Source of the DNA: Peptostreptococcus canis
GTDB lineage: Bacteria; Bacillota; Clostridia; Peptostreptococcales; Peptostreptococcaceae
Length of the DNA stretch: 64,000 bases
Direction of reading: 5' to 3'
Assembly (NCBI RefSeq): GCF_014229965.1
Contig: NZ_JABGBW010000002.1
Span: forward strand, 239,587-303,586
Shown here one piece after another: positions 1-9,500 of the stretch; the stretch's first letter is position 1, and the number at the start of each line of letters is the position of its first letter. Both the position numbers and the translations under genes were made by a program. A model generated the notes under the pieces. It saw nothing but the letters and a program-made list of their open reading frames with translations, searched no databases and was not told where the DNA came from.

Positions 1-12
1 TCAATCCCCTCC
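1..12 (-). promoter_or_regulatory. Ribosome binding site of the next grd gene
   Basis: Read on the minus strand the first 12 bases are GGAGGGGATTGA, a strong Shine-Dalgarno immediately after the grdE stop codon. A gene must therefore start at or just beyond the window edge. In known clostridial grd operons the gene after grdE is usually grdA, the selenoprotein A gene, but nothing of it is visible here. Confidence 0.5.
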
Positions 13-1299
13 TTAGTATAGTTCTACAGTACAGTTATGAGTGCCAATTTCAGAAGTAGCACCTATCACTGCATTAAGTTCACACTTCATTGTTCCATCT
101 TCCGGATTATAGGCACCTGCCCAACCACCTGCAATATTTGAAACTGCATTAGGATCACCAAGTACTATGTCAGCTTTTTCTAACTCTACCACATGGGATA
201 CATTTCCCGTAGAAATCACGGCAACAGCCTCTTTTGCAATATCTGTAAGAGGTTGACTCATTCCATCCCATCCGGAGCATTCATCGGTGATTAAAACTGT
301 TTTTATTCCTTGTTTTTCTAATCTTGAACAAATCATTACCAGATCCGAATCCGGATTTCCATATCCTTCCTCAGATACTATTACACCGTCTGCTCCCAGC
401 ATTTTACAAAGTTTTGCAGTGTAGTCACAAGATATAAATTTACCATTTAAAGTTGTCATTTCTGGAACTAGTACCACGCCCAGGAAATTTATCTCTTTTC
501 CATGAAGTTTATATAATTCTTTTATAACTGCATTATTTTGATGTTGATAAGTCGTTATTTTGTCACAAGCGGCAACACAATTTCCGCTTATCACAGCACC
601 ATCTAATTCTTCATTAGGTGCAATTAAATTAGGAAGGATATGAGCAGAATCTACTCCATATATATAACTTGCATGAAGTAATCCCTGTGATATAAGCATC
701 TCAACATACACAACTTTAGGCAGATCCGGATATTTAGAAGTTTCTTCTACATTATCCCCCATATCAAATATTTCGATATTTTCCGAAATCATTTCTCTTG
801 CTGCAAGTCCAACCAATTCGGATGCTTTCAATCCTACTAACCTGCAAGTTTCTTCATGTTCATGGGGTGTAAGTCCGTCAATCACACTTATATCGACCAC
901 TATATTATTAGTTTTTGAAAATGGAGTCCACTTTGCTCCCTCACCCCACATATCAATTATACCTTCTTGAAAACCTACTATGTCTCCAATTGTAACAATT
1001 GCTGCTCCATCTAATACATTTACAACTCCATTGCCCAATTGAGCAACATCACTTGTAACACCAGCAAAACCTGCTGGTCCTTCTACTTTAAACCTTGGCT
1101 CGATTACATCCTTTACAGGTATTATTCTGATTTTTTCACCTGGTCTTGCAAGGTCTATTTTTATTTCTTTTACATTTGGAACTTCCTTCAATTTTTTAAT
1201 CAACTCTTCTCTGTCAATTAATAGCGTAGCCCCATCAACCTTTGTTTCATTTCCAAACTCAATATTAGTAATTGGAATTTTTCTTAGCTCTAACCTCAA
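13..1299 (-). CDS. grdE: Glycine reductase complex component B, GrdE proprotein
   Basis: GrdE is the proprotein of the substrate-binding component B of glycine reductase, which with selenoprotein A and component C converts glycine to acetyl phosphate and ammonia in Stickland fermentation. The 428 residues match the family's usual length. In characterised GrdE proteins the precursor is cleaved before a cysteine that becomes a pyruvoyl group binding the amino group of glycine; the fitting site here is Asn240-Cys241 in GNCVAACDK. The N-terminal half carries the family segment with ARPGEKIRIIPVKDVIEPR (about residues 51-69). It lies 19 bases after grdX and ahead of another gene at the window edge, so it is internal to a grd operon. 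No in-frame TGA is seen. D-proline reductase PrdA is a remote relative, but the GrdX neighbour and sequence favour GrdE. Confidence 0.93.
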   Translation of the reverse strand: MRLELRKIPITNIEFGNETKVDGATLLIDREELIKKLKEVPNVKEIKIDLARPGEKIRIIPVKDVIEPRFKVEGPAGFAGVTSDVAQLGNGVVNVLDGAAIVTIGDIVGFQEGIIDMWGEGAKWTPFSKTNNIVVDISVIDGLTPHEHEETCRLVGLKASELVGLAAREMISENIEIFDMGDNVEETSKYPDLPKVVYVEMLISQGLLHASYIYGVDSAHILPNLIAPNEELDGAVISGNCVAACDKITTYQHQNNAVIKELYKLHGKEINFLGVVLVPEMTTLNGKFISCDYTAKLCKMLGADGVIVSEEGYGNPDSDLVMICSRLEKQGIKTVLITDECSGWDGMSQPLTDIAKEAVAVISTGNVSHVVELEKADIVLGDPNAVSNIAGGWAGAYNPEDGTMKCELNAVIGATSEIGTHNCTVELY

Positions 1300-1318
1300 A
1301 ACACTTCACCCCTTCTAT

Positions 1319-1711
1319 TTATATATTATTATTTTTGATTATAGAATTAATAAAATCGTTTTCTCTAATAGCAGATTTTAATAACTCATAATCAATTAAT
1401 TCATAATCATTTATATTTCTAGCGTCTATCGTTCTCTCTCCCATAGAAATTTTATATTTTTCTATACTTGATTCAATAATTTCCAAAGACTCTTCATCAA
1501 TACTGCCCACATGATTGCTCATTAATATCGATCTAACTGGAGAATGCATAATCCTCATGCTTGCCCCTAGAGGATGTGAAATCAATTTGTATCCCAAATG
1601 AATAAGATCTCTCGTTTTATACAACACATCCAAAAAATTCCCCTCAACTTTAACAATATTAAAATCTGGGCATGATAACTTCTTATTATTTGTTACTATT
1701 AATTTTCTTAT
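1319..1711 (-). CDS. grdX: GrdX family protein, first gene of the glycine reductase operon
   Basis: A small protein of about 130 residues resembling GrdX, a conserved protein of unknown function encoded at the head of glycine reductase operons. The segment ISHPLGASMRIMHSPVRSIL (about residues 45-64) is the family core. No signal peptide or membrane span is visible. The start is unusual. The strong Shine-Dalgarno GGAGGTG is followed after TTTAAA by ATA AGA AAA TTA, and homologues begin at about this point. The only conventional in-frame starts are TTG at 1726, GTG at 1720 (inside the Shine-Dalgarno) and none further on. I place the start at the ATA at 1711, with TTG at 1726 as the alternative. 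In other clostridia trxB and trxA often lie between grdX and grdE; here grdE follows directly. Confidence 0.8.
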   Translation of the reverse strand: MRKLIVTNNKKLSCPDFNIVKVEGNFLDVLYKTRDLIHLGYKLISHPLGASMRIMHSPVRSILMSNHVGSIDEESLEIIESSIEKYKISMGERTIDARNINDYELIDYELLKSAIRENDFINSIIKNNNI

Positions 1712-1824
1712 TTTAAACACCTCCAACTTTTAATTTATACTAATTTAGACTTTATTAATTTTAATATAAATTTTAGAATATTTTATATTTTTAGGTACAA
1801 TTTCATTTCTATTTATTTGACAAT

Positions 1825-1853
1825 ATTATAACTATCATAAATATTCATAACAA
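1825..1853 (-). promoter_or_regulatory. Probable sigma-A promoter of the grd operon
   Basis: On the minus strand TTGTTA (1853-1848) and TATAAT (1830-1825) are separated by 17 bases, giving a leader of roughly 100 bases before grdX. The rest of the 1727-2050 gap holds the ppdK terminator and AT-rich sequence. I saw no glycine riboswitch core in it. Confidence 0.55.
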
Positions 1854-1922
1854 GTTGGAAAGGCAACACTTTTTTGATGCTCCTATTATTCAATTCGTAA
1901 AACAATTATTTTTTTGCATTAT

Positions 1923-1966
1923 AAAAAGCTCTATAAGCCTTAAAAACAGTCTTATAGAGCTTTTTT
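1923..1966 (-). terminator. Intrinsic terminator after ppdK
   Basis: A 15-bp perfect inverted repeat, AAAAAGCTCTATAAG at 1923-1937 with its complement at 1951-1965, encloses a 13-base loop and has U-tracts on both sides. It lies 85 bases after the ppdK stop and upstream of the grd promoter, so it separates the two operons. Confidence 0.85.
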
Positions 1967-2050
1967 AAATAAAACTCAAATATCAATTTTTGAAAAAAAG
2001 TTTTGTTATTCTATTTTTAAATACCTAAAATAGATATTATCAATATTTAA

Positions 2051-4696
2051 CTATTTATCTCTTTCTATTGCTCCACTTCTTTTTTTGATAGTTGCCTGTG
2101 CTGCGGCTAATCTTGCAATAGGTACTCTAAATGGAGAACAAGAAACATAATTTAATCCCTGATTATAGCAGAATTCTACTGAAGACGGTTCTCCACCATG
2201 TTCACCACAAATACCTAATTTAAGATCTGACTTAGCTCCCCTACCAAGTTTAACTGCCATTTCAACCAATTTACCGATACCCTTCTGATCTAATACCTGG
2301 AATGGATCTTTTTCAAGTATTCCATTTTCAACGTATTCACCCAAGAATTTTCCTGCATCATCTCTTGAGTATCCAAATCCCATCTGAGTAAGGTCATTTG
2401 TTCCAAAACTGAAGAAATCTGCAACTTCTGCTATTTCATCTGCAGTTAAACAAGCTCTAGGTATTTCTATCATAGTACCTACTGTGTAATTCATACTAAC
2501 ACCAGCTTTTTCCAATTCTGAGTTTACAGTTTCTTCAATAATAGGTCTTAGCATTTTAAGTTCATTAACTGTTCCAATTAATGGTACCATTATTTCAGGA
2601 ACAACTTCATATCCTTCTTTTATTGCTAATATCGCTCCCTGCGCAATTGCTCTTGCCTGCATTTCGCATATTTCCGGATAAGTTACCGCAAGTCTACAAC
2701 CTCTATGTCCAAGCATTGGGTTAAATTCATCTAAATCAAGTACTCTCTTTTTAAGTTCTGATGTTCTTATTCCCATCTGATTAGCCAGTTCTTCAATAGC
2801 TGAGTCTTCGTGAGGTAAGAATTCGTGAAGTGGTGGATCTAGTAATCTAACATTACAAGGTCTGCCTTCCATAGCTTTAAATATTCCATGGAAATCTTCT
2901 CTTTGGAATGGAAGTAATTTATCCAAAGCTTTTATTCTATCTTCAACATTGTCAGCAATTATCATTTCTCTTACTGCAGGTATCCTTTCTTCCTCAAAAA
3001 ACATATGCTCAGTTCTACAAAGACCGATACCTTCAGCTCCAAACTCAATAGCTTTTTTTGCATCTCTAGGATTATCTGCATTTGTTCTAACCATCATATC
3101 TCTTACTTCATCAACCCATGTCATGAATTCTCCAAAACTACCGCTTACTTCAACACTGGTCATTTCAATAGAACCTAGATATACACATCCACTTGAACCA
3201 TCAATTGATATATATTCACCTTCTTTAATTACTCTATTGCCAACTCTTATTTCTCTAGCTGCTTCATCTACACTTAATTCACCGCAACCAGCTACACAAC
3301 ACTTACCCATACCTCTTGCAACAACTGCAGCATGAGAAGTCATCCCTCCTCTTGCTGTTAATATACCTTCAGCATTTACCATACCTTCTATATCTTCTGG
3401 AGATGTTTCTTGTCTTACCAATATAGTTTTTTCTCCAGATTTTACATGATCAACAACGTCATCTGCATGGAAATAAACTTTACCAGTTGCAGCACCCGGC
3501 GATGCTGGAAGTCCTTTTGCTAATAATTGTGCATCCTTTAATGCTTCAGCATTGAAAGTTGGGTGTAAAAGCTGATCTAACTGATTAGGCTCTATTCTCA
3601 TTATAGCTTCCTCTTTATCAATAACACCCGCGTTAACTAGATCAACAACTATATTTATAGCTGCTTTTGCAGTTCTTTTACCATTTCTAGTTTGAAGGAT
3701 AAACAATCTACCTTTTTCTATAGTAAACTCTATATCCTGCATATCTTTATAGTGGCTTTCCAAAATATCTGTAATTTTCACAAATTGTTCATACATTTCC
3801 GGCATATCAGTCTTTAACGTATCAATGCTTTGTGGAGTTCTAATACCTGCAACAACATCTTCTCCCTGTGCATCTATTAAATATTCACCGAATAACTTAT
3901 TTTCACCTGTTGATGGATTTCTGGTAAAAGCAACTCCTGTTCCACTATCAGAACCCATATTACCAAATACCATTGACTGAATATTTACAGCTGTTCCAAG
4001 ATTATTAGGAATATCATTTAACTTTCTATATACAATTGCTCTCGGATTATTCCAAGATCTAAAAACAGCTTCAATTGCCAATAATAACTGTTTTTTAGGT
4101 TCTTGCGGAAAATCTTCTCCTACTTCATTTTTATATATTTTCTTGAATTCTACAACGATTTCCTTAAGATCATCAACCGTCAACTCAGTATCAAATTTGT
4201 AACCTTTATCTGCTTTTACTTTATCTAAAACATTTTCAAATTTGTATTTAGGAACTTCCATAGCAACATCTGAAAACATCTGAATAAATCTTCTATAGCT
4301 ATCATAAGAGAATCTTTCATTTTTTGTAGCTGAAATCAAACCATTTACACTTGTATCATTTAAACCTAAGTTTAATATAGTATCCATCATACCTGGCATT
4401 GAGAATACAGCACCTGATCTAACAGAAACCAAAAGTGGATTCTCATCAGAACCCAATTTTTTACCCTGTTCTGCTTCAAGCTTTGCAAGTTTATCATCGA
4501 TCTGATCTAATACTTCCTGTCTAATTTTATGGTCATTATCATAGTAGTCATTACAAGCTTCTGTAGTTATTGTAAACCCCTGAGGTACTGGAAGACCGAT
4601 ATTAGTCATCTCAGCTAAATTAGCTCCTTTACCACCCAATAGGCTTCTCATTTCCTTATTTCCTTCGTCAAAACTGTAAACAAATTTTATACTCAT
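2051..4696 (-). CDS. ppdK: Pyruvate, phosphate dikinase
   Basis: PPDK interconverts pyruvate, ATP and phosphate with phosphoenolpyruvate, AMP and pyrophosphate. It can serve as a pyrophosphate-linked pyruvate kinase or for gluconeogenesis. The 881 residues match the family length (about 875-890). Domains run N-terminal ATP-grasp (GGKGANLAEMTNIGLPVPQG near residue 22), central phosphohistidine domain (GGMTSHAAVVARG, catalytic His about 455, regulatory Thr about 453) and C-terminal TIM-barrel PEP/pyruvate domain (FFSFGTNDLTQM, GICGEHGG). The Shine-Dalgarno AGGAGG precedes the ATG at 4696. The gene follows ppdR and ccpN on the same strand. The PpdR neighbour is the enzyme expected to (de)phosphorylate the Thr next to the catalytic His, so both transcriptional and post-translational control are likely. 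Confidence 0.97.
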   Translation of the reverse strand: MSIKFVYSFDEGNKEMRSLLGGKGANLAEMTNIGLPVPQGFTITTEACNDYYDNDHKIRQEVLDQIDDKLAKLEAEQGKKLGSDENPLLVSVRSGAVFSMPGMMDTILNLGLNDTSVNGLISATKNERFSYDSYRRFIQMFSDVAMEVPKYKFENVLDKVKADKGYKFDTELTVDDLKEIVVEFKKIYKNEVGEDFPQEPKKQLLLAIEAVFRSWNNPRAIVYRKLNDIPNNLGTAVNIQSMVFGNMGSDSGTGVAFTRNPSTGENKLFGEYLIDAQGEDVVAGIRTPQSIDTLKTDMPEMYEQFVKITDILESHYKDMQDIEFTIEKGRLFILQTRNGKRTAKAAINIVVDLVNAGVIDKEEAIMRIEPNQLDQLLHPTFNAEALKDAQLLAKGLPASPGAATGKVYFHADDVVDHVKSGEKTILVRQETSPEDIEGMVNAEGILTARGGMTSHAAVVARGMGKCCVAGCGELSVDEAAREIRVGNRVIKEGEYISIDGSSGCVYLGSIEMTSVEVSGSFGEFMTWVDEVRDMMVRTNADNPRDAKKAIEFGAEGIGLCRTEHMFFEEERIPAVREMIIADNVEDRIKALDKLLPFQREDFHGIFKAMEGRPCNVRLLDPPLHEFLPHEDSAIEELANQMGIRTSELKKRVLDLDEFNPMLGHRGCRLAVTYPEICEMQARAIAQGAILAIKEGYEVVPEIMVPLIGTVNELKMLRPIIEETVNSELEKAGVSMNYTVGTMIEIPRACLTADEIAEVADFFSFGTNDLTQMGFGYSRDDAGKFLGEYVENGILEKDPFQVLDQKGIGKLVEMAVKLGRGAKSDLKLGICGEHGGEPSSVEFCYNQGLNYVSCSPFRVPIARLAAAQATIKKRSGAIERDK

Positions 4697-4752
4697 TTTT
4701 TCCTCCTAAAAATTCTTAAAGTAAATATTTTTTATTAGATACATTATTTAAA

Positions 4753-4779
4753 CGCACGGAGTACAACTCCACTAATGCG
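4753..4779 (-). promoter_or_regulatory. Small hairpin in the ppdR-ppdK intergenic leader
   Basis: On the minus strand CGCA and TGCG plus GGAGT and ACTCC pair around a 3-base TGT loop, with an asymmetric TTAGT/G bulge. It lies 57 bases upstream of the ppdK start in an otherwise very AT-rich gap of 135 bases and has no U-tract, so it is not a terminator. It may be an RNA processing or stability element, or mark a separate ppdK 5' UTR. Function unknown. Confidence 0.4.
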
Positions 4780-4831
4780 ATATAAATCATTTTTATTCAT
4801 TTCCATGGTTAAACTGATTATTCGCCAAATA

Positions 4832-5671
4832 TTAAATATCGTAATCTTTAATAATAGTTAACCCATTCTCTTTCAATATATCTAAAATAATTCCAGCTGT
4901 TTCTTCTATTGCCTTATTTGCTACATTTATTACCGGGCATTTCAATGTCTTCATTACCTTTTCAGAGTAATCTAATTCTTCCAATATTCTATCTAATTTA
5001 GCATAATTAGCAGAACCAGATAGCCCCATCGATTTCAATCTTTCTACTCTTATCGTATTTAATTTTTCCGGTGAATTTGTTAAACCTATTATCTTTTTAG
5101 GATCTACATTAGATAGTTCTTTTGGAATCGGCACTTCAGGAACCAGGGGAACATTGGCAACTTTTATATGCTTATTTGCCAAATACATACTCAAAGGAGT
5201 TTTGGAAGTTCTCGAAATTCCCACCAATACCAAATCTGCCTTCAATAAGCCTCTTGGATCTTTCCCATCATCATATTTTACTGCAAATTCAATCGCTTCT
5301 ACTCTATTAAAATATGATTTATCCATTTTTCTAATTAAACCTGCTTCTCTAAGAGGAGATAGTCCTGATTTCTCACTCATTTTTTCTATTATTGATGATA
5401 GCAAATCCACATATTCTACACCTATCTTTTCACAAAATTCTCCAGCATGTTTTGCTAAGTCATCACTTACTATACTGTAAAGAACTAATGCATCCATAGT
5501 TTTTGCATCATTGAGCACTTCTTCAAGTAGCTCTATATTATTTATATATGGGAATCTTCTTATATCCCACTGATCTTTATTTTCAAATTGAGAAATTGTA
5601 GCTCTGGCTAAAGCTCTTGCCGTTTCTCCAAGAGAGTCAGATACTATAAATACTGAAATATTTTTTTCCAT
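4832..5671 (-). CDS. PPDK regulatory protein (bifunctional kinase/phosphorylase, DUF299)
   Basis: The DUF299/PSRP family acts on PEP synthase or PPDK. It phosphorylates the active-site threonine using ADP and removes the phosphate by phosphorolysis to pyrophosphate. The 279 residues match the family length. The N-terminus FIVSDSLGETARALARA and the P-loop-like VGISRTSKTPLSMYLA (about residues 150-165) are the family signatures. It sits 17 bases after the CcpN-type regulator and directly before ppdK. The regulator-plus-DUF299 pair is also found in Bacillus subtilis (ccpN-yqfL). The ATG at 5671 follows GGAGG by 5 bases. The neighbour and family make PPDK, not PEP synthase, the likely target. Confidence 0.93.
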   Translation of the reverse strand: MEKNISVFIVSDSLGETARALARATISQFENKDQWDIRRFPYINNIELLEEVLNDAKTMDALVLYSIVSDDLAKHAGEFCEKIGVEYVDLLSSIIEKMSEKSGLSPLREAGLIRKMDKSYFNRVEAIEFAVKYDDGKDPRGLLKADLVLVGISRTSKTPLSMYLANKHIKVANVPLVPEVPIPKELSNVDPKKIIGLTNSPEKLNTIRVERLKSMGLSGSANYAKLDRILEELDYSEKVMKTLKCPVINVANKAIEETAGIILDILKENGLTIIKDYDI

Positions 5672-5688
5672 ACTACCTCCTAGGTTTT

Positions 5689-6318
5689 TTATTTGTCAGT
5701 CATTTCTACAAAAAGACGAGTAATTAATGTCTTTGATATTTTACCAACAATTTTCATCTTTTGACTATCCCCATTGACATATCTAACAACTGGAAGACTG
5801 TCAACTTCTCTCTTCACTAACTTTTTTGCCGCATCACAAATATATTCATCTTCTAATACAGTTGCAATATTAGGTACTCTAGTCATAGCCAGACCTATAG
5901 GATCTTTTTTTATATCATTATTACCCATAGTGGCTTTTAGTAGATCTTTTCTTGATACAACACCACAAAGATAGTCGTTATCATCTATTATAAATACACC
6001 TCCTGAATCTTCAAGAAATATATTTACAATTACATCATATACCGTATCACTTTGTCTGGCAGTAAGTGGTACCCCCATAACATCTGAAACTTTCATCTGT
6101 TTCATTAAATTATTTTCATTGGAAAAGTCTCCTTCTCCCACATAGAAGTAGCCAACCTTAGGTCTGGCATCCAATATGCCAGTCATTGTCAATACTACAA
6201 GATCTGATCGCAAAGTAGCTCTTGTAACATTTAATTTTTCGGCTACCTTCTCACCTGTTATAGGTTCATTGGCTTTTACTATTTCAATTATCTTTAGTTG
6301 TCTATCATTAAGTTGGAT
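5689..6318 (-). CDS. ccpN: CcpN-type transcriptional regulator (HTH plus two CBS domains)
   Basis: CcpN family regulators repress gluconeogenic genes in B. subtilis and respond to nucleotides through paired CBS domains. The visible order is a winged helix-turn-helix (LNDRQLKIIEIVKANEPITG followed by VAEKLNVTRATLRSDL), then two CBS domains (about residues 80-205 of this form). The start needs comment. Open frame extends to a GTG at 6360 with no Shine-Dalgarno; another GTG at 6327 is inside the Shine-Dalgarno GAAAGAAGGTGAT. Eight bases after its GG is ATC at 6318, the same geometry as ATG starts elsewhere in the window. Alignment from memory with B. subtilis CcpN (TIELNKRQ versus TIQLNDRQ) puts the N-terminus here. 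I therefore give 6318 (AUC start, inferred); GTG 6327 is the conventional alternative. First gene of ccpN-ppdR-ppdK. Confidence 0.88.
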   Translation of the reverse strand: MQLNDRQLKIIEIVKANEPITGEKVAEKLNVTRATLRSDLVVLTMTGILDARPKVGYFYVGEGDFSNENNLMKQMKVSDVMGVPLTARQSDTVYDVIVNIFLEDSGGVFIIDDNDYLCGVVSRKDLLKATMGNNDIKKDPIGLAMTRVPNIATVLEDEYICDAAKKLVKREVDSLPVVRYVNGDSQKMKIVGKISKTLITRLFVEMTDK

Positions 6319-6368
6319 AGTAATCACCTTCTTTCGTATTATTGCATATATATGATACACAATTTATA

Positions 6369-6404
6369 TATAGTATACCATATTTATAATAAAGTGTATA
6401 CATT
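6369..6404 (-). promoter_or_regulatory. Upstream region of ccpN with two GTATAC palindromes
   Basis: GTATAC occurs at 6373-6378 and 6396-6401, 23 bases apart, immediately upstream of ccpN. On the minus strand 6382-6372 reads TATGGTATACT, which matches the B. subtilis CcpN site as I recall it (TRTGHYATAYW) at ten of eleven positions. TATACT there could also be a -10 element. Autoregulation is an inference. Confidence 0.4.
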
Positions 6405-6447
6405 ATTTATATTATATTTCAAATAATTTTTCTATATACTAAAAGAA

Positions 6448-6509
6448 GCTAACCCAAAAACCTCTAATTTTATTATTTTTAAAAATAAAATTTTTGTTTA
6501 TGAGTTAAC
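6448..6509 (-). terminator. Possible terminator after ileS
   Basis: On the minus strand GTTAACTC (6509-6502) pairs with GGGTTAGC (6455-6448) in 8 bp including two G-U pairs. An inner AT-rich hairpin (AATTTTATT/AATAAAATT) lies between, and CTTCTTTTAG follows. The U-tract is interrupted, so this is a moderate call. Confidence 0.4.
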
Positions 6510-6541
6510 CCCCCTATTTCTATGGTATATATTACAATAAT

Positions 6542-9500
6542 TTATACTCTTTCTACTTTTATTCCTGTGACATGATCATTTAAATTTTGTTTTTCTAAAT
6601 CATCACAATCGCATTTTTCTATTGATAATGCTAATGTTTCAGTTTTAATATAATCTTCAAATGAATTCACCGCACTTACAACATCTTCATCACCATTGTA
6701 ATAAATTTTTATATTGTCAAGAACTTCAAATCCATTTGACTTTCTTAATTGTTGAACTTTAGAAACGAATTCTCTGGCAAGTCCCTCATTAATAAGTTCT
6801 TTGGTTAAAGTTGTATCTAATATAACGAATAGATTATTTTCCATGGATACATTAAATCCTGGTTTGGAATCAATATTAATTAAAATATGTTCTTTACCAA
6901 ATTCAAAGTCAGAACCTCCAACCTGAACTTTTACTTTTTCTCCTGTTTCAACCTTAGAAACTACTTCGTGAGCATCTAGTTTATTCAACACTTTTCCAAA
7001 CTCGTTAACATTTTTTCCAAGAACAGGTCCCAATACCTTAAAATTAGGTTTTAAAGAGAAGTTCATAAATACACTTAAATCTTTTACAAATTTTACTTCC
7101 TTAACATTCAATTCTTCTTTCATCAAATCTACCAAATCTGAGATTGTAGATTCATATTTACCATCTATCAATACCTCAGCAATCGGCTGTCTGACTTTGA
7201 TCTTAGAATTTTCTCTCGCTGCTCTTCCTAATGTCACAAGATTCTTTGTAAGATCCATTTTTTCTTCTAAATCCAAATCTATTAAATCAGAATTACATCT
7301 TGGATAATCAGCACAATGAACGGAATATTCTCCTGTTAATTTTCTATACATTTCTTCTGATAGGTATGGTGAAAACGGAGCTATCATCTTACAAAAATCT
7401 GTTAAAACTTCATATGTAGTATTATATACTGATTTCTTATCTTCAGTTAGCTCAGTTCCCCAGAATCTTCTTCTAGATCTTCTTATATACCAGTTTGATA
7501 AATCATCATTTAAAAATTCGGTCATTCTTCTAATTGATTTATTAACTTCAAATATTTCTAAATTATCTTCAATTTCTTTCTTTAAATTATTGAACTTAGA
7601 AAGTATCCACCTATCCAATTCGGGCCTGTCCTTATATTCAACGAAAAACTCTCTTGGATCTAACTTATCAGTATTTGCATATAGTGTAAAGAAATTATAA
7701 GTATTTTTCAAAGTTCCGATAAATTTAGACATTATTTCCTTCAAGCCATCTTCATCAAATTTTATTGGAGTCCACGGTGGAGATACATATAATAAATACC
7801 ATCTTAAAGCGTCTGCTCCATATTTATCAAACATTTCAAATGGATTTATTGTATTTCCTTTTGATTTTGACATCTTCTTTCCATTTTTATCCAGTACCAA
7901 ATCTGTTACGAGAACATTTTTATAAGGAGCCTTTCCAGTGACAAATGTAGATACCGCTAACAGTGAATAGAACCAACCTCTTGTTTGGTCTATACCTTCG
8001 CAAATGTAGTCTGCCGGGAATAATTTATCAAAATCTTCTTTATGTTCAAATGGATAATGCCATTGAGCAAAAGGCATCGCACCTGAGTCGAACCAACAAT
8101 CAATTACTTCGCTTACTCTTGTCATATTTTCGCCACACTTATCACACTTTAAATGAACATCATCTATATATGGTCTATGTAGTTCTATTGTTTTTGGATC
8201 TACTTTTTCTACTGCCTTTTCAGCTAATTCTTCTCTTGATCCTACAGTAGTTATATGTCCGCATTCACATTTCCAAACCGGTAATGGAGTTCCCCAATAC
8301 CTAGTTCTAGAAATGGCCCAGTCCTTTAATTCCTCAAGCCAGTTGCCAAATCTTCCCTGACCAACAAACTCAGGGAACCAATTTACACCATTATTATTTT
8401 TAATCAACTTATCCTTTAATTTAGTCATTTCTAAATACCATCCAGGATTAGCATAGTAAACAAGTGGTGTAGAACATCTCCAACAATGTGGATAATTATG
8501 TTCAACTTTTTCCTTTGAATAAAGTTTATTTTCTGCAGCTAACCATTTAATTATATCAACATCTAGTCCATCTTCCATCACAAATCTACCTTCCCATGGA
8601 GTGGCTGTAAACTTACCTTCATCATTTACAGGTTGAATAAATGGAAGCTTATATTTTCTTCCCAAATTATAGTCATCCTCACCAAATGCTGGTGCAGTGT
8701 GAACAATACCAGTACCATCTGTCGTAGTTACATAATCTCCACATGTGATAAAAAATGCTTTTTCATCGACATCTACAAATGGCATAAGCTGTTCGTATTC
8801 AATAAATTCTAGATCTTTACCCTTAAGATTTTCTATTATTTCATATTCTCTTTCTCCCAAATGTTTATCAGCAAGTGCTTGAGCTATGTAATAAATTTCC
8901 TCTCCTTTTCTTACCTTCAAATAGTCCACCTCTGGATTTACAGTAAGTGCTACATTAGATGGAAGTGTCCATGGTGTTGTAGTCCAGGCAAGAAAATATT
9001 CATTTTCAGTCCCTTTTTTTCTAAACTTTGCGACCAAAGTATTGCTCTTTATTTCTTTGTATCCTTGAGCAACTTCATGAGATGCAAGTCCGGTTCCACA
9101 TCTCGGACAATAAGGAAGTATTTTATGCCCCTCATATAAGAGACCTTCTTTGTTAAATTTATCAAGTATCCACCAAAGTGATTCAATATAATCGTTATCT
9201 AAAGTTATGTATGGATCATCTAAATCTACAGAATATGCCATTCTTTCTGTCATATTTCTCCACTGCTTTTCATAAGTAAAAACAGAGTCTCTACATTTCT
9301 CACAAAATTCTTTAATTCCATATTCTTCAATGGCTTTTTTATCTGATAACCCCAATTCTTTTTCGACTTGAAGTTCAACTGGTAAACCATGAGTATCCCA
9401 TCCTGCTTTTCTAGGTACTTTATATCCACTCATAGTCTTATATCTACACACCCAATCTTTCAACGTTCTGGAAATAACATGGTGAATACCAGGATTTCCA

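Noticed and set aside
1727..1820. A glycine riboswitch in front of grdX was considered
   Set aside because: The leader is short and AT-rich, with no glycine aptamer core or second aptamer visible.
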